Positions 14,779-23,379 are shown, counted from the stretch's first letter. The stretch is 64,000 bases of DNA from Prauserella marina (GCF_002240355.1 NZ_CP016353.1:62001-126000); one strand, 5' to 3'. The notes: generated by a model not told the origin, from the sequence alone. Translations and numbers: made by a program.

Positions 14779-16515
14779 ATGGCTGAATCTGAGGATCCGA
14801 CGTCGCACGATGCGCAGGTCGAGGGTTCCGGTGCCACGAGGGGCGAGGCCGACTCCGACGCCGTCAGCGCACCTGAGGAGCACGTACCCCTCGCCACCGC
14901 CGCTGACCAGCCAGCGGAGACCGATCGCACGGTCTTCGGCATCGCGGCGGCGATCGCGCTCGGCATCGTCGCCTGGGGCGTGATCTCCCCGAGCAGCCTC
15001 GCCAATATCGCCGACACGTTGCTGAACAAGGCGGTCATCCCGTACGGCGGTTGGGCATTCGTTCTCACCGCCAGTGCTTTTGTCGTTTTCGCCATTTGTG
15101 TCGCGATCAGTCGTTACGGGCGAATTCGACTCGGGCACGACGAGGAAAAGCCCGAATTCCGAACCGTGTCATGGATTGCCATGATGTTCAGCGCCGGTAT
15201 GGGTATCGGACTCATGTTCTTCGGCGTTTACGAACCGGTCGCCCACCTCGCCGAGCCGCCGCCAGGCGGGCCACAGCCCTACTCGGACGAGGCCGTGCAC
15301 ACGGCGATGGCGACCACCCTGTTCCACTGGACCGTTCACCCGTGGGCGATCTACGCGGTGGTCGGGCTCGCCATCGCGTACAGCACCTTCCGCAAGGGGC
15401 GAAGGCAGCTCATCAGTGCCGTGTGCGCGCCCCTGATCGGCAAGCGGCGCAGTGAGGGGCCGCTCGGCAAGGCCATCGACGTCATGGCCATCTTCGCGAC
15501 GCTGTTCGGCTCCGCTGCCTCGCTCGGCCTCGGTGCGTTGCAGGTCGGCGGTGGGCTGGCATCGGTCGGCTGGATCGAGAATCTCGGTACCGGGTTACTC
15601 GTCGCGATCATCGCCGTACTGACCGTGGCCTTCATCGCCTCGGCCGTGTCCGGTGTCGCGAAGGGCATCCAGTGGCTTTCGAACATCAACATGGTGCTCG
15701 CCGCGGTGCTCGCGGTGTTCGTGCTGGTGGTCGGCCCCACCGTGCTGATTCTGAACCTTGTTCCCAACGCGATCGGCGACTACTTCCGCGAGTTCGCCCA
15801 GATGTCAGGCCGCTCCGGCGTCACGGGTGGCGACGAGATGCAGACCTGGCTCGGCAAGTGGACGGTCTTCTACTGGGCGTGGTGGATCTCGTGGACCCCC
15901 TTCGTCGGCATGTTCGTCGCGCGGATCTCGCGTGGCCGCTCGATCCGGGAATTCATCGGCGGCGTCATCGCGGTACCCAGCGTGGTCAGCCTCGTCTGGT
16001 TCGCCATCTTCGGCGGTGCCGCGATCGACCGGCAGCGGGCGGGCGTCGACATCGCGGGGTCCGGAAGTGAAGAAGAAGCGACCTTCCGGCTGCTGGAGAC
16101 TTTGCCCTGGTTTGTACCCATCGCCGTAATCGTGATGATTCTGGTATCGATCTTCTTCGTATCGGGAGCGGATGCGGCATCAGTGGTGATGGGAACGCTT
16201 TCGCAGCGCGGATCCGTGGAGCCGAAACGCAACGTCGTGATCTTCTGGGGCGTTGTGATGGGTGCCATTGCGGCCGTGATGTTGCTCGTAGGGGGAGACA
16301 ATGCGCTGGCTGGGTTGCAGAATCTGACGATCCTTGTCGCGGTGCCATTCGTGATTGTGATGATCGCGCTGTGTATTTCAGTGTGGCGTGATCTGCGCCG
16401 CGACCCGCTCGTCATCAGAGAGGACGAAATGATGCGATCGCTACAGGAGATCCATGCTGAGCGAAGTGACAAACAGAAGACCCGTCGGCGTCCGTTCCGG
16501 GGCCGTCGGCCGTGA
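14779..16515 (+). CDS. BCCT family betaine/carnitine/choline transporter, 578 aa
   Basis: Secondary sodium- or proton-coupled carrier for a trimethylammonium compound such as glycine betaine or choline. Twelve membrane helices are evident; the N-terminal 45 residues are acidic and soluble. Family signatures: SAGMGIGLMFFGVYEPV (glycine-rich helix 3), TLFHWTVHPWAIYAVVGLAIAY, GIQWLSNINM, and the aromatic box YWAWWISWTPFVGMFVARISRGRSIREFI at about 365-395, lining the substrate site. It is the first of five genes that all overlap, followed by an OpuC-like ABC transporter. Confidence 0.93.
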   Translation: MAESEDPTSHDAQVEGSGATRGEADSDAVSAPEEHVPLATAADQPAETDRTVFGIAAAIALGIVAWGVISPSSLANIADTLLNKAVIPYGGWAFVLTASAFVVFAICVAISRYGRIRLGHDEEKPEFRTVSWIAMMFSAGMGIGLMFFGVYEPVAHLAEPPPGGPQPYSDEAVHTAMATTLFHWTVHPWAIYAVVGLAIAYSTFRKGRRQLISAVCAPLIGKRRSEGPLGKAIDVMAIFATLFGSAASLGLGALQVGGGLASVGWIENLGTGLLVAIIAVLTVAFIASAVSGVAKGIQWLSNINMVLAAVLAVFVLVVGPTVLILNLVPNAIGDYFREFAQMSGRSGVTGGDEMQTWLGKWTVFYWAWWISWTPFVGMFVARISRGRSIREFIGGVIAVPSVVSLVWFAIFGGAAIDRQRAGVDIAGSGSEEEATFRLLETLPWFVPIAVIVMILVSIFFVSGADAASVVMGTLSQRGSVEPKRNVVIFWGVVMGAIAAVMLLVGGDNALAGLQNLTILVAVPFVIVMIALCISVWRDLRRDPLVIREDEMMRSLQEIHAERSDKQKTRRRPFRGRRP

Positions 16516-17159
16516 ATCTGTTCGACTACATAGCCGATCGCTGGGATCGGCTCGCTCTCCAGTCATGGCTTCACGTCAGTGAGGTCGTGCAGTCGACGAT
16601 CATCGCGGCGATCATCGGCGTGCTGATCGGGATCGCGGTGTACCGCAGCCCCGTCGGCTCGGCGGTGGCCACCGCACTCGCCAGTTCAATTCTGACGATC
16701 CCCTCGTTCGCACTGCTCGGCCTGCTCATCCCCGTTTTCGGCCTCGGACCGACACCTACGGTGATCGCACTTGTGCTGTACGCGTTGTTGCCGATCACAC
16801 GCAACACGATCGTCGGGCTCGCCGGAGTCGATCCGGCGATCACCGACGCCGCCAAGGGCATCGGCATGGGTCGCGTCGGTGTGCTCACCAGGGTCGAACT
16901 CAGGCTGGCGTGGCCTGCGATCCTCGCGGGGATGCGGGTCGCGACCCAGATGCTCATGGGCATCGCGGTCATCGCCGCCTACGCGAAGGGCCCAGGGCTC
17001 GGCAGCGAGGTGTTCTCGGGACTGACGAGAGCCGGTAGCGCGAACGCGACCAACCAGGCTCTCACCGGAACACTCGGTGTCGTGATCCTCGCCCTGATCT
17101 TGGAGGGCATCTACTTCCTCATCGCTCGTTTCACAGTCTCAAGGGGTATCCGTGCCTGA
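16512..17159 (+). CDS. OpuC-like ABC transporter permease (first), 215 aa
   Basis: Membrane subunit of a glycine betaine/carnitine/choline/proline importer. Five helices; the EAA-like loop that contacts the ATPase is ITDAAKGIGMGRVGVLTRVELRLAWPAILAGMR. GTG 16512 overlaps the BCCT stop by four bases, and its own 3' end overlaps the ATPase gene by eight. Length matches OpuCB/OpuBB permeases. The substrate follows the operon context. Confidence 0.92.
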   Translation: MNLFDYIADRWDRLALQSWLHVSEVVQSTIIAAIIGVLIGIAVYRSPVGSAVATALASSILTIPSFALLGLLIPVFGLGPTPTVIALVLYALLPITRNTIVGLAGVDPAITDAAKGIGMGRVGVLTRVELRLAWPAILAGMRVATQMLMGIAVIAAYAKGPGLGSEVFSGLTRAGSANATNQALTGTLGVVILALILEGIYFLIARFTVSRGIRA

Positions 17160-18336
17160 AAACGTCAGTGGCGTCGAGATCCAGTTGGACCACGTCAGCA
17201 AGCGCTATCCGGGCACGAAGGAGCCCGCCGTCAGGGACGTCACCATGACGATCCCCGCCGGCAAGATCGTGATCCTCGTCGGGCCATCCGGCAGCGGGAA
17301 GACCACGACCATGCGGATGATCAACCGGTTGATCGAGCCGACGTCGGGCACGATCACCATCGGCGGTGAGGACGCGCTCAGCCTCAACCCGGACACGCTG
17401 CGCCGCAAGGTCGGTTACGCCATCCAGCAGGCCGGGCTGTTCCCGCACTTCACGGTCGCGCAGAACATCGCGGTCGTACCCGGCCTGCTCGGCTGGGACA
17501 AGAAGAAGATCAACGACCGGGTTCACGAGATGATGGAGCTCGTCGGACTCGATCCCGACGAGTACAGCAGCCGCTATCCCCGCCAGCTTTCCGGCGGGCA
17601 ACAGCAGCGTGTCGGCGTCGCGAGGGCACTGGCGGCCGACCCGCCCGTGCTGTTGATGGACGAACCGTTCGGCGCCGTCGACCCGATCACAAGGGGCAAT
17701 CTGCAAGACGAGCTGCTGCGGCTGCAAACGGAGTTGCGCAAGACGATCGTCTTCGTCACGCACGACTTCGACGAGGCGGTGAAGCTCGGTGACCTGATCG
17801 CCGTTCTCGGCGACCAGTCGACCATCCTCCAGTACGACACGCCGGAGGCGATCCTCGCCAACCCCGCCAACGACACGGTCGCCGGATTCGTCGGTGCGGG
17901 CGCCTCGCTCAAGCAGCTCACGCTGCTGAGGGTTCGCGACGTCGCCTACAACGACACCGCGCTCACCGCCGTCAGTTCGAGCGAATCGCCATCCACTCTG
18001 CGCAAGCGGATGTCGGACGAGGGCAAGACCTACGCGCTGGTACTCGACAGCCGCAACCGGCCGCTGCGCTGGGTACACGTGCGGGACCTGTCGACCGCGA
18101 GTTCCTTGAGCACGGCTGGAAGGCCGGTCGGCGACTCGGTCAGCACCCAGTCGACGTTGCAGGACGCGCTTGAGGCGATCCTCGCCGAAGGCGGCAACGC
18201 CGTCGTGACGGGGTCGCGTGGCGAATACGTCGGCACGATCGACATCAAGACGGTCACCGACGTCATCCAGCAGCTGCGCGAAGGGCACGAATCCGGCAAC
18301 GGTTCGGAGCGCGAACCGGGGAGCGCGGTCTCGTGA
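17152..18336 (+). CDS. OpuCA-like ABC transporter ATP-binding protein with CBS domains, 394 aa
   Basis: Energy-coupling ATPase of the betaine-type importer. Walker A G44-PSGSGKT51, signature LSGGQQQR starting at residue 146, Walker B VLLMDEPFGAVD soon after, and the switch His in VFVTHDFDEAV. The C-terminal part (about 255-370) holds tandem CBS-like repeats (TYALVLDSRNRPLRWVHV, LEAILAEGGNAVVTGSRGEYVGTI); in OpuA/OpuC these sense ionic strength or nucleotides. GTG 17152 lies inside the previous gene and the 3' end overlaps the next by four bases. Confidence 0.93.
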   Translation: MPENVSGVEIQLDHVSKRYPGTKEPAVRDVTMTIPAGKIVILVGPSGSGKTTTMRMINRLIEPTSGTITIGGEDALSLNPDTLRRKVGYAIQQAGLFPHFTVAQNIAVVPGLLGWDKKKINDRVHEMMELVGLDPDEYSSRYPRQLSGGQQQRVGVARALAADPPVLLMDEPFGAVDPITRGNLQDELLRLQTELRKTIVFVTHDFDEAVKLGDLIAVLGDQSTILQYDTPEAILANPANDTVAGFVGAGASLKQLTLLRVRDVAYNDTALTAVSSSESPSTLRKRMSDEGKTYALVLDSRNRPLRWVHVRDLSTASSLSTAGRPVGDSVSTQSTLQDALEAILAEGGNAVVTGSRGEYVGTIDIKTVTDVIQQLREGHESGNGSEREPGSAVS

Positions 18337-19112
18337 GCAGTACGACGGCGATCAAGGGCTTCTCAACGGAGTCGGGCTCCCGCCGCGCCGACAGGGTCAG
18401 GTTGCTCGCGCAGCCGATCGCTGTGGTCGTCATCGTCGGCGCGGTGCTGGTGTGGGCCTTCACCCGCGACAACGACGAGATCGAGGCCCAGTCCATCCAG
18501 GCGAGCGTGCTGTTACAGAAGACGTGGGAGCACGTGCTGATCACGCTGGTCGTCGCGGCCATCGTGATGCTGGTGGCAGTTCCGCTCGGCATGATGCTGA
18601 CGCGGTCGTGGGCGAAGCCGGTGGCGCCGGTGTTCATCGCGATCGCCAACATCGGCCAGGCCGCACCCGCGCTCGGTGTGATCGTGTTGTTCTTCCTGTG
18701 GACGGAGTGGGAGGGCCTGTGGTGCGCCGCGCTGCCGATCGCCTTCTACTCGCTGCTTCCGGTGCTGCGCAACACCATCACCGGTATCCAGCAGGTCGAT
18801 CCCGCGCTCGTCGACGCGGGGAGGGGAATCGGCATGTCCGGATCAGCCGTGCTGCTCCGCATCGAGGTGCCGCTCGCCATCCCGTTGATCCTGGCCGGTC
18901 TTCGCACGTCCCTCGTGCTCGCCGTCGGTACCGCCACCCTGGCGTTCTTCGTCAACGGTGGTGGGCTCGGTGAGCTGGTCGACACGGGTTACAAGCTCAA
19001 CCGTGTTCCTGTCCTCGTTGTCGGTGCCGTGCTGGCTGTGGGCCTTGCCCTGCTGATCGACTGGCTCGGTGCGCTGCTTGAGGAGTACCTGGGACCGAAG
19101 GGACTGTCATGA
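18333..19112 (+). CDS. OpuC-like ABC transporter permease (second), 259 aa
   Basis: Second membrane subunit, paralogous to 16512-17159. It has six helices including an N-terminal one (PIAVVVIVGAVLVWAF). The ATPase-contact loop is VDAGRGIGMSGSAVLLRIEVPLAIPLILAGLR. The 40-residue N-terminal extension compared with the first permease contains a short extracellular segment (TRDNDEIEAQSIQ). GTG 18333 and the ATGA overlap with the binding-protein gene show coupled translation. Confidence 0.92.
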   Translation: MSSTTAIKGFSTESGSRRADRVRLLAQPIAVVVIVGAVLVWAFTRDNDEIEAQSIQASVLLQKTWEHVLITLVVAAIVMLVAVPLGMMLTRSWAKPVAPVFIAIANIGQAAPALGVIVLFFLWTEWEGLWCAALPIAFYSLLPVLRNTITGIQQVDPALVDAGRGIGMSGSAVLLRIEVPLAIPLILAGLRTSLVLAVGTATLAFFVNGGGLGELVDTGYKLNRVPVLVVGAVLAVGLALLIDWLGALLEEYLGPKGLS

Positions 19113-20071
19113 GGCGCAGAAAGATAGGGGCGATCGTCGGTGCGGCGCTCATGGCTTCGGTGTCGGCCTGTGGACTCGACGTCAACGCCGCGGTGCCTTT
19201 CGACGTCGAGCCCGGCTCCATTCAGCCGATTCCGGAGCTGGAGGGAGTCGACGTGACGGTCGGTTCCAAGGACTTCACCGAGCAGATCGTTCTCGGCTAC
19301 ATCGCGGAACTCGCCATCGAGGCGGCAGGCGCGAACGCCATCGACCTGACGAACATCAACGGTTCCAACAGCGCGCGGTACGCGTTGATCGACGGTCAGA
19401 TCGATCTGCAATGGGAGTACACGGGAACGGGCTGGCTGTCCTATCTGGGACACGACAAGCCGATTCCGGAGGAGATGGCCCAGTACGAGGCTGTTCGCAA
19501 GGAGGATCTCGAACTCAACGGTGTCGCGTGGTTGCCGTACTCGGAGGTCAACAACACCTACGCGTTCGCGACAACGGAGGCGTTCGCGCAGAAGCACGAC
19601 CTGAAGACGACCTCGGACATGACGGAGTTCCTGAAGCAGAACCCCAACGAGGCGGTTTTCTGTGTGGAGACCGAGTTCGCGAGCAGGCCGGACGGCATGC
19701 CTGGCGTGCAGAAGACCTACGGATTCCCTGTGACGACGACGAAGACGTTCGGCACTGGCGCCATCTACGCCGCGACCGCCAGCGGTACCTGCAACTTCGG
19801 TGAGGTCTTCACGACCGACGGCAGGATCGCCGGGCTCAACCTGCGGGTGCTTGAGGACGACAAGAAGTTCTTCCCGCAGTACAACGCATCGGTGACCATG
19901 CGGGCGGACTTCCTCGAACAGCATCCGCAACTCGCCGAGGTGATGGCTCCGATCACCGAGGCACTCGACAACGACGAGATCATCGAGATGAACAAGGAGG
20001 TCGACGTCGACGGGCGCGACCCTGCGCACGTGGCGAGGGACTGGATGGTCGAGAAGGGATTCATCTCCTAG
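19109..20071 (+). CDS. Glycine betaine-type ABC substrate-binding lipoprotein (OpuCC-like), 320 aa
   Basis: Extracytoplasmic binding protein. Signal peptide with lipobox S-V-S-A-C21, so it is lipid-anchored. The mature part is the OpuAC/QAT domain: VDVTVGSKDFTEQIVLGYIAEL at its start, LIDGQIDLQWEYTGTGWL, and the C-terminal ITEALDNDEIIEMNKEVDVDG. Aromatic residues (W, Y, Y) typical of the cation-pi cage are present in WEYTGTGW and VNNTYAF. It closes the five-gene uptake operon; 33 bases later a separate sulfur-type leader begins. Confidence 0.93.
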   Translation: MRRRKIGAIVGAALMASVSACGLDVNAAVPFDVEPGSIQPIPELEGVDVTVGSKDFTEQIVLGYIAELAIEAAGANAIDLTNINGSNSARYALIDGQIDLQWEYTGTGWLSYLGHDKPIPEEMAQYEAVRKEDLELNGVAWLPYSEVNNTYAFATTEAFAQKHDLKTTSDMTEFLKQNPNEAVFCVETEFASRPDGMPGVQKTYGFPVTTTKTFGTGAIYAATASGTCNFGEVFTTDGRIAGLNLRVLEDDKKFFPQYNASVTMRADFLEQHPQLAEVMAPITEALDNDEIIEMNKEVDVDGRDPAHVARDWMVEKGFIS

Positions 20072-20089
20072 CCAGAGTCGTCGTCGGCC

Positions 20090-20104
20090 TGAGATCATGC
20101 GGGT
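20090..20104 (+). promoter_or_regulatory. Possible -10 (TGAGAT) for leaderless leader-peptide mRNA
   Basis: TGAGAT at 20090-20095 is followed nine bases later by ATG 20105 with no ribosome site, so transcription may begin at or near the ATG. The match is weak and there is no clear -35. Confidence 0.3.
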
Positions 20105-20194
20105 ATGTCTGCTGTGTGGGACCGCCGTGGTGTCGTTGCCCTGCTGCTGCGACGTGGTCGCCTCGGCTCTCCGCCGAGGACGGGGTGTTGCTGA
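20105..20194 (+). CDS. Cysteine leader peptide, 29 aa, ending Cys-Cys-stop
   Basis: ATG 20105 opens a 29-codon frame reading MSAVWDRRGVVALLLRRGRL and then GSPPRTGCC-stop. It ends 35 bases before the dioxygenase gene. Short, often leaderless ORFs rich in terminal Cys codons precede sulfur genes in actinobacteria and act as cysteine-responsive attenuators: ribosomes stall at Cys codons when cysteine is low, changing RNA folding downstream. Here the Cys codons lie in the loop of a CGGGG/CCCCG hairpin (20181-20201), and a second hairpin CCTCGGC/GCCGAGG (20161-20179) lies just before. The arginine-rich middle is also typical. The role is inferred from design. Confidence 0.6.
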   Translation: MSAVWDRRGVVALLLRRGRLGSPPRTGCC

Positions 20195-20201
20195 CTCCCC
20201 G
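20161..20201 (+). promoter_or_regulatory. Two stem-loops in attenuator region
   Basis: Stem 1: CCTCGGC (20161-20167) with GCCGAGG (20173-20179), loop TCTCC. Stem 2: CGGGG (20181-20185) with CCCCG (20197-20201), loop containing TGT TGC TGA. A ribosome paused at the two Cys codons would cover both stems. This is the expected layout for translation-sensing control of the downstream dioxygenase. Confidence 0.45.
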
Positions 20202-20229
20202 TACCCCGCGACAGTGAGGACATACCCGC

Positions 20230-21162
20230 ATGACTCTCGACCTGTCCGCTGACCGCACCCTGCGCGAATCCAGGGTGCCGTCCGGCGGGATCCTCGAAGG
20301 CCCCCGTGTGCTCGACCGCCTGCCGGAGGGGGTCGAATCCGCGCCTTACGAGTTGTTCGAACTCCGGCCGCTCGGCAGGATCATCGGCGCGGAGATCGGC
20401 GGCGTTCACCTCGGTGACCCGCTGACTCCAGCGCTGCGTGCCGAACTCGACAGGGCACTGCTCGAATGGAAGGTGCTGTTCTTCCGCGACCAGGACATCA
20501 CCCCCGAACAGCAACGAGCCTTCGCCTCGGAGTGGGGCGAGCTGGAAACCAACCCGTTCATCCCCACCGGCGACACCGCCGAGGTCACCAGGTTCACGAG
20601 GGATTCGGGGATGCCCGCCTTCGAGAACATCTGGCACACCGATGTGACCTTCCGGCCGAATCCTGCTCTCGGTTCGGTGTTGCGGCTGGTCACGGTTCCG
20701 CCGGTCGGCGGGGACACGATGTGGGCGGACATGGCCGCCGCTTACGACAACCTGAGCGACGACGTGAAGTCCCGCATCGAGGGGCGCCTCGCGGTACACG
20801 ACTACATCCCCGGGTTCGACAGGTTCGCCGATCGTGCGCTGCTTGCTTCGTGGCAGGACCGGTTCCCACCCGTCGAGCACCCCGTCGTGCGGAGGCATCC
20901 GGAGACCGGAAGGCGGACCCTCTTCGTCAACCAGGCGTTCACGACGCACATCGTCGGCATGGACCGGGCCGAAAGCGACGAGTTGCTGCACCTGCTGTTC
21001 ACGCAGGCGCACGTCCCCGAGTACCAGGTTCGGTTCAGGTGGACGCGGAACGCGGTGGCGTTCTGGGACAACAGGGCGACCCAGCACTACGCGGTGAACG
21101 ACTACGCGCCACACGTGCGCGTCGCCGAGCGCGTCGCCATCGCGGGCGACCGGCCGAGGTAG
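20230..21162 (+). CDS. TauD/TfdA family Fe(II)/2-oxoglutarate dioxygenase, 310 aa
   Basis: Non-haem iron dioxygenase that hydroxylates its substrate with 2-oxoglutarate and O2; family members release sulfite from taurine or alkyl sulfates. Metal triad H136-T-D138 (in IWHTDVTF) and H286 (in NRATQHYAVNDY); the 2-oxoglutarate-binding Arg is about R297 (HVRVAERV). The C-terminal WDNRATQHYAVNDY is the standard TauD signature. ATG 20230 has GAGG ten bases upstream. The Cys leader suggests a sulfur-acquisition role (taurine, sulfonate or sulfate ester); the exact substrate is unknown. Confidence 0.92.
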   Translation: MTLDLSADRTLRESRVPSGGILEGPRVLDRLPEGVESAPYELFELRPLGRIIGAEIGGVHLGDPLTPALRAELDRALLEWKVLFFRDQDITPEQQRAFASEWGELETNPFIPTGDTAEVTRFTRDSGMPAFENIWHTDVTFRPNPALGSVLRLVTVPPVGGDTMWADMAAAYDNLSDDVKSRIEGRLAVHDYIPGFDRFADRALLASWQDRFPPVEHPVVRRHPETGRRTLFVNQAFTTHIVGMDRAESDELLHLLFTQAHVPEYQVRFRWTRNAVAFWDNRATQHYAVNDYAPHVRVAERVAIAGDRPR

Positions 21163-21636
21163 TCAGATGCCGAGGCGGTGCAGCAGCTGACCTTCGATGT
21201 GTTCGAGTTCGGCTGCCACCGCCTTGTGCGCCGCCTTGCGGCGAGTACCCGGCATGCGCTCGGCTGCCCTCACCGAAGCGGAAAGCTGTTCGAGGGTGCC
21301 CTGGCCGCGCTCGACGAAGCGAAGGTCGTCGTCGGTGACCTTCGGCGAGCGGCGTAGCTCGGCGAGCCCGTTGCTGGCTCCCGCGATGCGAGCGAGCAGC
21401 GTGCCTCCCTTGCCGGTGTACTCGCTCAGCTGCTCGATGTTGACGCCGAGTTTGCGGGCTTGGTACCGGTCGTATGCCTCCCGCGCGACGCCCGCCGCTC
21501 TGACCGCGAGCGGGGCGAGGACCGGTACGGCGGCCGGGACGACCACCTTGGCAACACGGATGGCGTTGCGTGCCTTCTTCGGCGTCAGCCCAGCCTCGTG
21601 TTCTGCCTCTGCGGCCTTGTCCGCTTTGCGCGCCAT
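21163..21636 (-). CDS. DUF6474 family protein, about 157 aa
   Basis: Helical cytoplasmic or membrane-associated protein of unknown function, common in Pseudonocardiaceae and relatives. It opens MARKADKAAEAEHEAGLTPKKARNAIRVAKVV, then a hydrophobic stretch (VVPAAVPVLAPLAVRAAGVAREAY). The rest is charged helices (LRFVERGQGTLEQLSASVRAAERM). ATG 21636 is preferred to GTG 21648 because GGAGG lies about eleven bases upstream of the ATG. It converges on the dioxygenase gene, with the two stop codons adjacent. Confidence 0.8.
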   Translation of the reverse strand: MARKADKAAEAEHEAGLTPKKARNAIRVAKVVVPAAVPVLAPLAVRAAGVAREAYDRYQARKLGVNIEQLSEYTGKGGTLLARIAGASNGLAELRRSPKVTDDDLRFVERGQGTLEQLSASVRAAERMPGTRRKAAHKAVAAELEHIEGQLLHRLGI

Positions 21637-21724
21637 CGCCCTGCTCACCTCCGCGTGTCGGTTGTGTTGAACTTACTTGCCGCCCGCCGGGCGGGCACGT
21701 CGGCTCGGTGTCGGTGGTCTCTCA

Positions 21725-21730
21725 TAAAGT
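21725..21730 (+). promoter_or_regulatory. -10 element TAAAGT, leaderless start
   Basis: TAAAGT ends six bases before ATG 21737 and no ribosome site is present, so the nuclease gene probably has a leaderless mRNA. Confidence 0.45.
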
Positions 21731-21736
21731 GAACGC

Positions 21737-23371
21737 ATGGGTAACGAGGTGCTGCTGGACGCGGGAGTCGTCACACGCTGCCGCAGGCGCGTGCATCTCG
21801 ACCACGATCCGACCATGCGAGGTGTGCCGCTTTCGCCGCCCGATCCGGCCGCTGAGCAGCGGATCGCCGACGCCAGGGACCACAGGGCGGCGATCGCCAG
21901 CCGGTTGAGGCAGGGGACGGAGGGTGAGTGGGCCGTCATCCCGAGGCTGACGGCCGTCGAGCGAGTCGAACTCACCGTGAACGCGCTCGCCGAGGGCATT
22001 CCGTTCATCTCGGGCGGCCTGCTGCCCGCCGACGAGGAGGGCGGCCGTCGCGGCGGAGTCGATCTGCTGGTCAGAACCGACGAGGGCTACGTCCCCGTCG
22101 TCGTGGTGCGCCACCGCATCACCGACCCCGGCGAGGGGGCGCCCACGACGGCGCTGACCGATCTCGACCCGGCACACGCGCGTGCGGACACCGATCGCAA
22201 GGTGCGATCCCACCCCCGTGACCAGCTGAAACTCGTGCACGTCCGCAAGCTGCTCGCGGCGGCCGGATTCGCAGAGCGACGGCGAACGGTCGGTGGTGCC
22301 ATCGGCCTCGATGCCGATGTCGTCGTATGGCACGACCTGAGTGCGCCGACCTGGCCCGGCGGCCGCACCGCGATCGACGAGTACGAGGAGCGGTTCGCCG
22401 ACCGGCTCGCCGTCGCCACCGCCGCGGCCACCCGCGGCGAGGCACTTGCCGAACCCTCGCGGATCCTTGAGTGCAGGCGGTGCCCGTGGTGGCCGGTGTG
22501 CGAGGCGGACCTGAACAGGGTCAGGGACGTCAGCCTCGTCGTGCGCGGTGAGGACGCCTCGGAATTGCGCAAGGCCGGGGTGTCCACGGTGGACAAGCTG
22601 GCCGCGCTCGACGCGGCCGACGAGTCGCCGATCGTGTGGACGGGTACGACGTTCTCCGACGCCGTCGCCCTCGCGAGGGCGTGGCTCGCGGATCTGACGG
22701 TAGTGCGCAGGGTCGACGAGGTCACCGTGCCGAGAGCGGACGTCGAGGTCGACATCGACATGGAGAGCTTCGGCGACTCGGGTGCCTACCTGTGGGGTTG
22801 CCTGCTCGGCGGCGCCGACATCGGGCTGCCCCGTGGCTACCGGGCTTTCGCGACGTGGGAGCCGTTGCCGACACAGGACGAGGCCCGTTCGTTCGCCGAG
22901 TTCTGGGCGTGGCTTTCCGATGTCAGGCAGCGGACGGCGGCCGCGGGTCTCACCTTCCGCGCCTACTGTTACAACGCGCTTGCGGAGAACCGCTGGCTTT
23001 TCGGTTCGATCGAGCGATTCGCCGGGATGGAAGGTATTCCCGGCAGGGTCGAGCTGAAGTCCTTTGTCGACTCCGAGGAGTGGGTCGATCTCTTCCGCAG
23101 CGTCTCCGACCAGTTCCTGTGCTCGCACGGCAAGGGGCTTAAGGTCGTCGCTCCGGTCGCGGGTTTCCGGTGGCGCGATCCCGAAGCGGGCGGAGAGGCG
23201 TCGATGCGCTGGTATCGCGACGCCGTCGGCATGGACGGGGCCGCCCCCGATCCTGGTCAGCGCGAAAGATTGTTGCGGTACAACGAGGACGACGTGCTGG
23301 CGACGCAGGCGTTGCGCGAGTGGATGAGTGGTCCGGCGATGAAGAGCGTCCCGTTCATGGGCGACCTCTGA
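21737..23371 (+). CDS. TM0106 family RecB-like putative nuclease, 544 aa
   Basis: Two-part nuclease-like protein. The N-terminal RecB-type (PD-(D/E)XK) region includes EGIPFISGGLL, GGVDLLVRTDEGYVPVVVVRH (the D ... V-x-V core) and a Cys set C-R-R-C-P-W-W-P-V-C (about 247-256) like the Fe-S cluster cysteines of AddB/Cas4-type enzymes. The C-terminal part is an RNase H-like exonuclease fold beginning VEVDIDMESFGDSGAYLWG and ending RLLRYNEDDVLATQALREW, the DEDD-like acidic set. A DNA or RNA repair/processing role is likely; no partner lies nearby. Confidence 0.88.
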   Translation: MGNEVLLDAGVVTRCRRRVHLDHDPTMRGVPLSPPDPAAEQRIADARDHRAAIASRLRQGTEGEWAVIPRLTAVERVELTVNALAEGIPFISGGLLPADEEGGRRGGVDLLVRTDEGYVPVVVVRHRITDPGEGAPTTALTDLDPAHARADTDRKVRSHPRDQLKLVHVRKLLAAAGFAERRRTVGGAIGLDADVVVWHDLSAPTWPGGRTAIDEYEERFADRLAVATAAATRGEALAEPSRILECRRCPWWPVCEADLNRVRDVSLVVRGEDASELRKAGVSTVDKLAALDAADESPIVWTGTTFSDAVALARAWLADLTVVRRVDEVTVPRADVEVDIDMESFGDSGAYLWGCLLGGADIGLPRGYRAFATWEPLPTQDEARSFAEFWAWLSDVRQRTAAAGLTFRAYCYNALAENRWLFGSIERFAGMEGIPGRVELKSFVDSEEWVDLFRSVSDQFLCSHGKGLKVVAPVAGFRWRDPEAGGEASMRWYRDAVGMDGAAPDPGQRERLLRYNEDDVLATQALREWMSGPAMKSVPFMGDL

Positions 23372-23379
23372 GAACGGGC

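Larger units (their letters stand above)
20095..20233. repeat. 15-bp perfect inverted repeat bracketing the leader region
   Basis: TCATGCGGGTATGTC at 20095-20109 and GACATACCCGCATGA at 20219-20233 are exact reverse complements 109 bp apart. The left copy covers the leader ATG (20105); the right copy covers the dioxygenase ATG (20230). It could be a pair of regulator sites or, if the RNA starts early enough, a long-range stem hiding the dioxygenase start. Confidence 0.8.
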
